Position numbers and translations under genes: made by a program. Positions 13,061 to 22,441 of a stretch of DNA of 64,000 nucleotides are shown piece after piece (the stretch's first letter is position 1; the number at the start of each line of letters is the position of its first letter). The notes under the pieces are model-generated. The model did no database searches. It saw nothing but the letters and a program-made list of their open reading frames with translations, and was not told the origin of the DNA. The stretch covers positions 3,348,001-3,412,000 of the forward strand of contig NC_056048.1 of the NCBI RefSeq assembly GCF_004379255.2, in the 5' to 3' direction. Source of the stretch: Salvia splendens. Taxonomy: Eukaryota; Streptophyta; Magnoliopsida; Lamiales; Lamiaceae.

Positions 13061-14236
13061 TTTTTCACATCTTCCACATTCCTTTCTTGGCCTTGATGTT
13101 TACCAATAGTTCAATTGATTTTCAACCAACTAGTAATCTTTACATATGATTCTTTCTTTTCATTCTGGAGAATGACATTCTGACCTTACATATCTAGTAT
13201 AGTATTTATATGCAGCTCAGATCATTAATATGCTATGCTTTTCTGCACATCAAGACCAAAAAGTTTAGCTGCCCAAAAGATATAACTGAAATGATTACAT
13301 ACATATGAACAAAACACGATGAACAATCAAAATATTTTAATGAACTAATCAATTCCAAGAACCTGCCTTTCACCAAATCATCTTCCAAATTTGGTCCCAA
13401 CCATGCTATGGCCTATGGTAACTCATCAGGCCACATGCATCAAAAAATGATCAAACTATGTTCCAAGGCTGTGAAAGATTACTATATCCCATAGTCAAAA
13501 TCCCTAACTAGAAGGCAGCACTTGAAGAAAAGATGATAGAAAGGAAGAGAACAAGAAAGTTCCCCAAATCAAGACAACATAATAAGCCAGATGAGTAAAC
13601 ACACAGTTAAACAAAAGAAATAACTACTCATTCAGAGTGAAAATAAGGAAGTATATATTTCCAGTGAAACTATGAACTTTCTACAAGACCAACTAGCCAA
13701 ACTGCCATTGGCTAATCGATAGATACTGAATGAGTCATTAAACAATGGAGTTCGATAGCAAAACATATCTAGAAGCCAACTAACAAAGATTAATCAGTTG
13801 TCATAAACACAATATAACGGAAAATCCTTACAATTTATAAGAACAATTCAGAAGAAAAAAATTAACCATCCTGCACCTCAGGTAAAACCTCTCATTCATA
13901 AATTCCAAATCAACCTTCGCCTCTGCCACTCGATTCAAGTCCTTTCGGTGGCGAATTCGTTCCCTCACCACTCACAGCTCCTGATTTCGATTGTTATTAT
14001 AAATTCATGTACGAATTCAAATCTGGATAAAGTCCGATTCAGATTTGAACTCATTTCACGAATTTATTAACAATAATTTACTAGGACAAAAACGCTGAAG
14101 GAGCAAGAGAATCAAAGTAGTTAAGCTGTGTCACTGAAAAAATAGAGAAAGCGGTTAATATAAGAAAATTAGTGAGGAAATCAAATCAATCGATCAGTTG
14201 GTGGCGGTTGATATAAAAAAAGGGTTTCTGTGATTA
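13061..14236. other. 3' flank of DUF1218 gene and Tat insertion flank
   Basis: The first few hundred bases are probably 3' UTR. The rest shows no convincing ORF. A more GC-rich patch at about 13900-13990 could be a non-coding leader of something cut by the retrotransposon, but nothing supports a gene. Confidence 0.35.
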
Positions 14237-14241
14237 CTTTC

Positions 14242-14849
14242 TGATGGATCCGCGAATTTCTGATGTTAGTAAAAGCTGGTAGAGAATGAAAACTACAACA
14301 CACAGAATTTACGTGGTTCGATTTACTGAAGTAAATCTACGTCCACGGGAAGAAGGGAGGGCAAGATTGTATTGCTTGATCTGGGATTACAGCTTACAAC
14401 ACAGACTTGCTATATGATTTTATCTCTAGAGAGCTTAACCCTCTTCTATCTGATCTAAGTTCTATTTATATCTTGAACTAAGATCGTGGCTTGCATCACC
14501 ACCCTAAGTCGTGGATGTCGTGTAGGTCATGGCCTAAGATCGTGGATGTAGCGTAGGTCATGGCCTACGATCGTGGCCTGAGTTGACACCACGTGGTAGT
14601 AGGTGTGTTGGACATCCTGTATGGGTCCACTAACTCCTTGTTCGGTCGAATACTGAGACCGAACTGCTTTGGTTGCCGATCTGAGAGTAGAGCTTGATGC
14701 CGACCTGAGAGCAGAGCTTGATTGGATGGCTTTTACCGAGCTGTAGGCTGAGGCCGAACTCTTTGGTAATGCCGAACTCATACTCTTCCTTGGGCTTTGG
14801 GCTGATGGGCCGTCATTGCTGTTGGGCTTGTTTAGTACGCACCCCATCA
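14242..14849 (-). repeat. 3' LTR of the Tat element
   Basis: Identical by eye to 24634-25241. Contains the internal GGTCATGGCCTA repeats and the TATA-like TATAAATAG (minus strand, about 14462-14470). Confidence 0.92.
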
Positions 14850-14862
14850 CTACCCCCCCCGA
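14850..14862 (-). other. Polypurine tract of the Tat element
   Basis: On the minus strand the sequence CGGGGGGGGTAG lies directly before the 3' LTR start TGATGG. Position and purine run fit the plus-strand DNA primer site. Confidence 0.7.
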
Positions 14863-15200
14863 AAAGCGAAGTGAATCACTTCGGCGAAGCGAGTCACTTC
14901 GGCATTCTGGAAAAGGGTACGGGGGAGGCTGAAGTCAGGGGACGTGCCCTGCGCGTGACTGCATTAAATGCGGCATTAAATGCGACAGTAAAATCCGGCC
15001 GTCGAATCCTGAAAAGGTGGAATATGAAACGGTGCGATGATTTGAAATCTTCTCCAAATCTGATAAATACCGCCTTTCTTCATCATTTGAACACCTTTGC
15101 TATTGGCTTCTTCTGCACTCTCTATCTTTTGCGTGAAAAATTTCCTTCCGCTTTCAAAAATTTCCTCAGGATTTCTTCAAACTTTCAAAGAGTAAGAACC

Positions 15201-17059
15201 ATGTCTGCTTCTTCTTCGTCTGAGTCTGGTAGCGGTAGAAAAGGGGGTAAGGGGTCTTCTAGCCGGAAAGAATCCGGGGAGAAGACCGTAGAGTATTTTC
15301 ACAGTATCTTGAGTAAGGATACTGTGATATCCCTTTACGAAAAATACTCTTTTCCTGGGGGGAAGGCGGTGGTTCCCGACGATGATCATAGGGCTAACGA
15401 CCCGCCGGAGGGTTATGCCACCGTTTACGAAGCCTGCTTAGAATGCGGGCTTCGTTTCCCTCTTCCCCCACCTTTTGTAGAGCTTCTTGATTTTTTTCAA
15501 CTCCCTTTAGGTCAGGTGACTCCGAATTCTTGGAGGCACTTGTCGGCTTTTGCTGCCGAACTCCGTAGGTTAGATAAGGATCTGTCTCTGCGGGCAATCC
15601 TTAATTTTTTCCAATTTAAAAGGAAGGGATCTTGGTTTTACTTGATCCCCTTACAGCCTTTTAGGGCATTCTGCAAAACCAAGTGGCCGAAATGGCAAAA
15701 CCGCTTCTTTTTTTATAATAGGACAGCGGCTCCGGGCTTCCCCTGGAGAGGGCCGAAGTCCGTGATTCCTCATCCTCGGTTAGAACCATTGGCCGAGCTC
15801 GATGGCGAGCTCAACAAGATTCCCATAGTTAGGAAACAATACACGGAGTCTGAGCTCGTCAAGGGCGACGTCGTGTTCGACATCTCGTCTTCGGACGAAG
15901 AGGCCGAGGGTGAGGATTTCTCTTTACCTTTATGTTCTACTGCTTTAACGAAGAAAACTAACCTTGCTTTCTTGCTTTTTGGCAGTGTACATGCTGAACA
16001 AGGCTACCCGAAAATCTTCGGAGTCCAAGGAGCCGGAGAGGCCGAAAACCACCAGCTCGGCGTCTGATGCCGAGAGGACTCCGAAAAGGCAAAACACCTC
16101 TTCGGATCCGAAGAAGCCGGAGTCAACTTCGGCAAAGGGGAGGGGGAAGGCCCAGAAGCCCCCGAGAGCGCCAGAGAAAGACGTGGTCTTGGCGCCTCCT
16201 TCGGAACATATCTGTGAGCCGTTTTTATGGCCCACGGACTTCGCCGAGGTGAATTCTCTTCTTGATTTTCTGGCCTTGCTTTTTTCCTGTATTTTTTGTG
16301 GTCCCTTTGTTGACTTTTTTCTTTATTCATTTTCAGAGGAACGATATGCTCTCCAAGCTCGTCGCCGTCGAACTCTCCAAAGCGTCCAATGACTATGCTG
16401 AGATGCAGAGGAAGTTGGCGGCTGCTTGTCATCGGGCCGAACAGGCTGAGGCTAACTTTGAGAAGGCCAGAGCTGCTAGGATTTCGGCCCAGGATGAAGC
16501 TCAGTTTGCCAAAAACCAGCTCGTCATCCAGCGGGAGCAGACGAAACGGAGGGATGCTGCTGCCGTGGTTGCCCAAGGGGAGGCTCTCCGTGTTTACACG
16601 GAGAAACTCTTTTTGAGCAGCCAGTTCTCGGCCTTTGTCGGTAGTCTGGTAAGGCTAATTGCCGATAAGGGCGAGCAGGGGGCCGACGTCGTGCTGCCTC
16701 TGTACAGCCGAGAGATAGCAGCTCGGCTTCAGAATCTGCCGCTCCTTGAGGAGCTCGCTTCATCCTCGGTCCTGCTTTCTGCAGACCGAGTCCGGAGTTG
16801 TCGAGCTGATCGGGACGAGAACCTGGAGGCTATCTTTGCCTCCGTGGGACCCGTTTCACCCGCTTCGACTTACAACGGAGAGGGTGAGGCCGAGCCGCTG
16901 GAGCGGGAGGCCGAAGTCGATCAGGCCGGGCATCCGGAGAAAGAAGCCGATCAGGAGGCGGAGGCGAGGCCGGCAGGAGGCGAGGCTGAGGCTGAGGTAG
17001 CCCAGGAGAAAGAAGCTGTACCAGACCGAGGAGCCGGAGACGAAGCTGGCGGAGTATGA
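15201..17059 (+). CDS. Antisense gene 1 of the Tat element (PF04195-like 'gypsy-type transposase' domain; three exons)
   Basis: Encoded opposite to gag-pol. The proposed exons 15201-15909, 15986-16248 and 16337-17059 have GT-AG borders (GTGAGG..TTTTTGGCAG; GTGAATTC..TTTTCAG) and give 564 aa in one frame. After a Ser/Gly-rich N-terminus comes LRFPLPPPFVELLDFFQLPL, then QVTPNSWRHLSAFAAELRR, the pattern of the Pfam family named putative gypsy-type transposon (PF04195), known from plant retrotransposon antisense ORFs. The middle is Lys/Pro/Ser-rich. The third exon encodes a long coiled coil with many Glu, Ala and Gln, ending in an acidic repeat tail. A TATA-like ATAAATA lies near 15062. The function of this family is unknown; the name transposase is historical and no catalytic triad is visible. 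Confidence 0.7.
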
Positions 17060-17258
17060 TTTCGTCTCCCTTCTCTTAGTCTAGTTTCTTCCTTGTAAAA
17101 TGGCCTTGAAGCCCTAGTGTAAAAAATTTTCCTTGTGAATGAAAAATTCTCTACACTTGTCTTCGTATAGCTTTTCGTACTCGCCTTTATTCCTGTTGTA
17201 TTTTACTATCTGCTCGGTACAGCTGCCGAACTAATATAGCTGCTTTGTACCCAAGGAG

Positions 17259-18047
17259 ATGGAGATACTTCACTGGAAACGGCTGTACTCTTCGGCTTTG
17301 GACGAAGCTGAGAGAAGAGCTATAGCCGATCAGACGAAGAATGACGAGCTTCTGGCTCGTTTAGTGAAGCTGGAGGCCGATATCAAGGACTTAGAGTCCG
17401 ATAAGAAAGATCTGGAGGCCGAGCTGAATACGGCCATTGCTGAGAGGACTGCGTATGAGGATTACATCCGTGTGCGCGGGGGAATGACCATATCAGATGT
17501 TCAGAGTCGAGTTGACGAACTGTGGGAGGAATATCATGTACTCCGTATGAACAATGTGCTGGAGAGCCCGGCTTGCCAACAAGTTGTGACATCACTGCGG
17601 CGTTGGGCTTCTCGGTACAACATTGTTCTTTCTCGGCGCCCCTCCATAGAAAGATTCCTTCGGCATATCGCGCCAACAGATGCTCGCACTCCAGATCAAA
17701 CCTCTGGTTCCCTTGTTCAAAATCCTACTCCCAGCCAACAACGAACTCCGGAACAGCCGGAAACGTCAAGACGAGAACGGGCTCAGGAGCAACCGGAATC
17801 GTCAAGACAGGGACGGACTGAAATTCGCCGAGGAGTTGTGACTATGAGCGAGCAAGATCAGCAGATGCTTATTGCAGAGACTCTTCATCGCCGAGGTGTT
17901 AGGACTTCTCGGGCTCGGGGAAGAGGCGTTGGGTCGAGGATAGCATCTCGTCGACCTGCTTATTCTTCATCTGCTCGGAACAACCGAACTCGGCTTCCAG
18001 AGGATTTTGCAGATAGGTGGCTTAACTTCAGCAACCCTGGACAGTAG
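17259..18047 (+). CDS. Antisense gene 2 of the Tat element (coiled-coil protein, 262 aa)
   Basis: Intact ORF on the same strand as antisense gene 1, 200 bp downstream. Residues 1-100 form a heptad-like coiled coil (LLARLVKLEADIKDLESDKK). The middle is Arg/Gln/Pro/Ser-rich with a twice-used EQPE(T/S)SRxxR repeat, and the C-terminus is strongly basic (RTSRARGRGVGSRIASRRPA). No known domain is recognised. The spacer before it holds stop codons and AATGAAAAA near 17141, so it may be a separate transcription unit, but joining to gene 1 by an unseen splice cannot be excluded. A basic, coiled-coil protein could bind nucleic acid; that is inference. Confidence 0.5.
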   Translation: MEILHWKRLYSSALDEAERRAIADQTKNDELLARLVKLEADIKDLESDKKDLEAELNTAIAERTAYEDYIRVRGGMTISDVQSRVDELWEEYHVLRMNNVLESPACQQVVTSLRRWASRYNIVLSRRPSIERFLRHIAPTDARTPDQTSGSLVQNPTPSQQRTPEQPETSRRERAQEQPESSRQGRTEIRRGVVTMSEQDQQMLIAETLHRRGVRTSRARGRGVGSRIASRRPAYSSSARNNRTRLPEDFADRWLNFSNPGQ

Positions 18048-18184
18048 AATAGTCCTTTGTAATAGCGTAACGCCATTTTGTAGGGTAGCTAAGTTGTATG
18101 CCGAACAAGATTTGAAAAATGAAATTTTGTTTTCGCTTCTAACACTGTATTTACAGCTTAGCGAAAAAATTTCATCGTACTCGT

Positions 18185-18497
18185 CCTCGGTCTTATGAAG
18201 TAAACTTCTTTGACCGGACTTGGGCCTTGGTCTTATGAAGTAAACTTCTTTGACCGGACTTGGTCCTTGGTCTGATGAAATAAACATCTTTGACCGGACT
18301 CGTCTTTGGTCTGATGAAATAAACATCTTTGACCGGACTCGTCTTTGGTCTGATGAAATAAACATCTTTGACCGGACTCGTCTTTGGTCTGATGAAATAA
18401 ACATCTTTGACCGGACTCGTCTTTGATCTGATGAAATAAACATCTTTGACCGGACTCGTCTTTGGTCTGATGAAATAAACATCTTTGACCGGACTTG
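18185..18497 (+). repeat. 39-bp tandem repeats in the Tat 3' region
   Basis: About eight units of a 39-bp motif built on TGATGAAATAAACATCTTTG followed by ACCGGACTCGTCTTTGGTC, the central copies almost identical. The first two units are variants (TATGAAGTAAACTTCTTTG). More decayed copies appear at about 18603-18690. The period is a multiple of three, so the minus strand stays open as a 13-residue repeat, but this is not believed to be a gene. The 3' untranslated part of Tat elements is known to spawn tandem repeats. Confidence 0.85.
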
Positions 18498-18724
18498 GTT
18501 TGTGTTCTAATTTGGCGATTTTTGTCGCCGGGATCGAACTTTCCCTTGTCCTAATTCGGCGAGTTTTATCGCGTGGATCGGACTTTCCCTGTTAACCGAA
18601 GTGGTCTTATGCAGTAAACCCCTTTGACTAGACATGGTCGTCCCCGGTCTTATGAGGTAAACTTCTTTGACCGAACTTGGTCGTCCTAATTCGGCGAGGT
18701 TTATCGCGTGGATCGGACTTTCCC

Positions 18725-18898
18725 TTATTGCAGTTCGTTTCAGACGAAGTGCTTGTTAAGCTGAATCGCGGTCTTGTATCCTCCTTGGAAGCTTGGACTC
18801 ACAATCGTTGGCTTATTGCAGTTCGTTTCAGACGGACTGCTTGTTAAGCTGAATTGTGGTCCTATATCCTCCGTAGAAGCTTGGACTCACAATAGTCT
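18725..18898 (+). repeat. Two-copy 88-bp direct repeat in the Tat 3' region
   Basis: The block TTATTGCAGTTCGTTTCAGA through GCTTGGACTCACAAT occurs at about 18725-18805 and again at 18813-18893, offset 88 bp, with several substitutions. Confidence 0.75.
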
Positions 18899-19150
18899 TT
18901 AATAATCGATCTAAAAAGGAGATCAGTCTTTAAAGAACGATATACCTTGGTACCATTTGTAAGAGACGACAAGCACATAGAGACAAAACACATAGAGAAA
19001 AAATGAAAAAGACGAAGGAAAAAAAAAACCTTAAACCCTTTTTTTTTTTAAAAACGACAAGTAAAAGGTACAAGTAAGAAACAAACAAATAAAAACATAT
19101 ACCCCTATGACCGAACTAGACACGAGACGGACTGACCGGACTTTTGTCTC

Positions 19151-22100
19151 TTACAAGTGGAACTTCTTGAGGTTGGAGACGTGCCATGTTCGGGGTACTT
19201 GTTCTCCTGACATGTGAGTCAATTTATAAGACCCTTTGCCGAGGACTTCTGACACCCGATATGGACCCTCCCATGTGGGTTCGAGTTTGCCCAGCTTTTC
19301 TGCTCGGCTTACTTCGTTGTTTCTCAAGACGAGATCTCCCACTTGAAATTGAAGCTTTTTTACCCTTTGGTTATAATACCGGGCTACTTGCTCCTTATAC
19401 TTGGCTGCTTTTATGCACGCCAATTCTCTTCTTTCTTCGGCGAGATCTAGTTCTGCTCTCAGTCCGTCGTCATTCATTTCTGAGGAGAAATTTAGAGTTC
19501 GGGGACTGGGTACGCCGATCTCCACCGGAATTACGGCTTCAGTGCCGTACACCAGGCTATACGGAGTTTCACCGTTGGAGGTTTTGGGTGTAGTTCGGTA
19601 GGACCATAGGACTTGAGGGAGATTTTCTACCCATTGTCCTTTGGCTTGTTCTAACCGAGCTTTTAACCCTTTCACCAGAATCCGGTTCGTTACTTCCATT
19701 TGTCCGTTTGCTTGGGGATGGGAGACCGAAGTGAACCGCTGTTGAATGTTCAGCTCTTGGCACCAATTCTTGAACGTCTTGTCGGTGAACTGAGTCCCAT
19801 TATCCGAGATGAGGATGTGGGGTATGCCAAATCGGCACACTATGTTCTTCCAGACGAAGTCCAATGCCTTTGAGCTCGTTATCGTAGCTAATGGTTCGGC
19901 CTCCACCCACTTCGTGAAGTAGTCCACGGCAACGATAAGGAATTTCATTTGCCGAGGAGCTTGAGGAAGTGGTCCCACTATGTCTATGCCCCATTGCATG
20001 AAAGGCCAAGGGCTTTGCATAGTGTATAGATCGGTCTGCGGCATCCTTGGGACATTTGCATGAATTTGGCACTTCGTACACTTCTTGACGAGCTGCACTG
20101 CCTCTTGTACCATGGTTGGCCAATAATATCCCCATCTCAGAACTTTTTTAGCTAAAGCTCTGGCTCCGATGTGGCTACCGCACGATCCTTCATGAACTTC
20201 TCTGAGGATGTAGTCCGTCTCTTCTGGCCCTACGCACCGCAATAACGGCTGGAGGTAAGACTTTCTAAAGAGGACTCCTTCATGAAGTTCGTACCGAAGT
20301 GCTCGGCACGTGATCTTCCGAGCTTCTCTCTTATCCTCGGGCAATTGTCCTTGATCCAGGTACTGCAAGATCGGCGTCATCCAGTTCGGCGAGCTGGATA
20401 CTGAATGTACCTCGGCTTCATCAATGCTTCGATGCATTAATTCTTCCGCCTTTGAGCTCGGATCTGAGGCCAATTTACTTAAGGCATCTGCTCGGCTATT
20501 TTCCGCTCTGGGAATGCGGATTATCCGAAAATAGGAGAAACTTCGGCTGATGCTTTGCGCTTTGTCCAAATACTTCTTCATTCTCTCGTCACGAGCTTCA
20601 CTTGTACCCAACATGTGATTTACTATGACTTGTGAATCACAATGGACTTTGAGAGATTTGACGAGCAGACTTTGCGCTAACTGGAGTCCGGCCAGGAGGG
20701 CTTCGTACTCGGCTTCATTATTAGTAGTGGGGAATAGGAAACGAAGTGAGTAGGTTACCTCGTGTCCGTCGGGAGCGATAAGTAAAATACCAGCTCCACT
20801 TCCCATCTTGTTTGAAGCTCCATCTACGAATCCGCTCCAGCAGTCCGGCGGCTCTACTTCGGATTCCAAGGGCTGTGCTAGTTCGGCACTGGCAGAATTC
20901 TTCTGTTCGGCAATAACGGGAATTGCTTGATCGAACTTCGCTTCTGCAAGAAAATCCGCCAAGGCTTGTCCCTTGATGGTTTTCCGAGGTAGATATTCAA
21001 TTGTGTGCTCTCCCAACTCTATAGCCCACTTGGCGATTCTGCCTGATGCTTCTGGTTTGGTCAACACTTGCCGAAGTGGCAGATCAGTTAAGACGCATAC
21101 CTTGTGAGCATAGAAGTATGGCCGCAGTCTCCTTGCTGCATTTACTAATGCTAGAGCAATTTTTTCCAGAGGTTGATACCTGGTTTCTGGACCTCTTAAT
21201 GCTCGGCTTGTAAAATAGATGGGAAGCTGCTTTAGGCCTTCTTCTCGTACAAGCACCGCGCTGATGGTTTGATCCGATGCCGCTAAGTATAAGAATATTA
21301 CTTCGGCTTCGGTTGGAGCAGAGAGAATAGGAAGCTCGGCTAGATAACTTTTGAGCTCGTCAAAGGCCCTTTTCTGCTCGGCTCCCCACTCGAACTTTGG
21401 TGCCTTTTTCAACACCTTGAAGAACGGCAGTTGCTTTTCGGCTGCTTGGGAAAGGAATCGATTCAGTGCGGCTAGACATCCGGTTAGCCTTTGCACGTCA
21501 TGTATGGACTTCGGCATTGCCATGTTCTGAACGACTTGAACTCTTGAGGGGTTTGCCTTGAGTCCGTCCTTTGAAACCCAACAACCCAGAAACTTTCCCG
21601 AATCTACCAAAAAGGTACACTTTTGGGGATTAAGTTTGAGGTTGGCTTTCTTGAGCACGTTGAGAGTGGACTTGAGGTTGTGCTCGTACTCCGAAGTGCT
21701 TTTGCTTTTGACGACTATATCGTCAACATATACTTCGACCTCCTTTCCAATCAGGTGCCGAAAAAGCTTGTCTACCATCCTTTGATAAGTGGCTCCGGCA
21801 TTCTTTAAACCGAATGGCATCTTTTTATAAGCGAAAATGCCGAAATCAGTAATGAAGGCCGTTTTTGAAGCGTCAATCTCATCCATTAAAACCTGATGGT
21901 ATCCTTTGTATAGATCAAGAAAACAAAAAATTTCAAAGCCTATCAGAGCTTCTACTTTTTTATCTATGTTCGGAAGGGGATAGCAATCTTTGGGACAGTG
22001 CTTATTTAGATCGGTGAAATCTATGCACATCCGCCATCCTCCTTCCTTTTTCTTGATCATGACAGGATTGGCCACCCGCGAAGGATACTTCACTTCGAAT

Positions 22101-22384
22101 AACACATCCGCCTTCAATAATTGACGGACTTCGTCATGGATGACTTGACTTCGTTCTGCCGCAAAGAGTCTTTGCTTCTGTTTTATCGGCCGGACCGAAG
22201 GATCAATATTTAAACGATGAGTGATTACCTCGGGGGGCACTCCGGTCATGTCCAACGGAGACCATGCAAAGACGTCTTTGTACTCCTTGAGGAGCTGGAT
22301 GGTTTTTTCCCGAAGTAGAGGCGTTCCCGCGAAGCCGATCTTAACCGTTCTGGATGGATCGTCTTCGTACAGCTGAACTGTCAT
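19151..22384 (-). CDS. Tat pol polyprotein: RT, RNase H, archaeal RNase H, integrase
   Basis: 1077 residues from the first Met; the frame is open for 19 more codons back to the gag stop. Reverse transcriptase: IDFTDLNKHCPKDCYPLP at 121-138 and the YVDD active site at 219-222. A first, degenerate RNase H lies at about 365-480 (FLYLAASDQTISAVLVREE). A second, archaeal-type RNase H at about 515-640 keeps its acidic residues: D521 (FVDGAS), E559 (NNEAEYEALLAGL), D583 (HCDSQ) and D633 (ADALSKLAS). The integrase has an HHCC zinc site (H731, H738, C769, C772) and a D801, D861, E897 catalytic triad. The frame ends with the chromo-less tail PRTWHVSNLKKFHL. The ORF has no stop or shift and looks functional. 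Confidence 0.93.
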   Translation of the reverse strand: MTVQLYEDDPSRTVKIGFAGTPLLREKTIQLLKEYKDVFAWSPLDMTGVPPEVITHRLNIDPSVRPIKQKQRLFAAERSQVIHDEVRQLLKADVLFEVKYPSRVANPVMIKKKEGGWRMCIDFTDLNKHCPKDCYPLPNIDKKVEALIGFEIFCFLDLYKGYHQVLMDEIDASKTAFITDFGIFAYKKMPFGLKNAGATYQRMVDKLFRHLIGKEVEVYVDDIVVKSKSTSEYEHNLKSTLNVLKKANLKLNPQKCTFLVDSGKFLGCWVSKDGLKANPSRVQVVQNMAMPKSIHDVQRLTGCLAALNRFLSQAAEKQLPFFKVLKKAPKFEWGAEQKRAFDELKSYLAELPILSAPTEAEVIFLYLAASDQTISAVLVREEGLKQLPIYFTSRALRGPETRYQPLEKIALALVNAARRLRPYFYAHKVCVLTDLPLRQVLTKPEASGRIAKWAIELGEHTIEYLPRKTIKGQALADFLAEAKFDQAIPVIAEQKNSASAELAQPLESEVEPPDCWSGFVDGASNKMGSGAGILLIAPDGHEVTYSLRFLFPTTNNEAEYEALLAGLQLAQSLLVKSLKVHCDSQVIVNHMLGTSEARDERMKKYLDKAQSISRSFSYFRIIRIPRAENSRADALSKLASDPSSKAEELMHRSIDEAEVHSVSSSPNWMTPILQYLDQGQLPEDKREARKITCRALRYELHEGVLFRKSYLQPLLRCVGPEETDYILREVHEGSCGSHIGARALAKKVLRWGYYWPTMVQEAVQLVKKCTKCQIHANVPRMPQTDLYTMQSPWPFMQWGIDIVGPLPQAPRQMKFLIVAVDYFTKWVEAEPLATITSSKALDFVWKNIVCRFGIPHILISDNGTQFTDKTFKNWCQELNIQQRFTSVSHPQANGQMEVTNRILVKGLKARLEQAKGQWVENLPQVLWSYRTTPKTSNGETPYSLVYGTEAVIPVEIGVPSPRTLNFSSEMNDDGLRAELDLAEERRELACIKAAKYKEQVARYYNQRVKKLQFQVGDLVLRNNEVSRAEKLGKLEPTWEGPYRVSEVLGKGSYKLTHMSGEQVPRTWHVSNLKKFHL

Positions 22385-22441
22385 CGAATTCGGCTCCGGT
22401 ATGACTTCGGTTATTGCCTCTGACTCCGGCTGCTGTGATTG

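Noticed and set aside
14718..15200. Extension of antisense gene 1 back into the LTR (ATG at 14718)
   Set aside because: A TATA-like motif near 15062 and the Ser-rich start MSASSSSESGSG at 15201 fit a gene start better; the upstream frame lacks family similarity.
17967..18482. Minus-strand ORF of repeated MFISSDQRRVRSK units
   Set aside because: It is the 39-bp tandem repeat read through because the period is divisible by three; no domain and no start context.
18185..18497. CRISPR array
   Set aside because: Repeats are contiguous without unique spacers, and the DNA is a plant nuclear retrotransposon.
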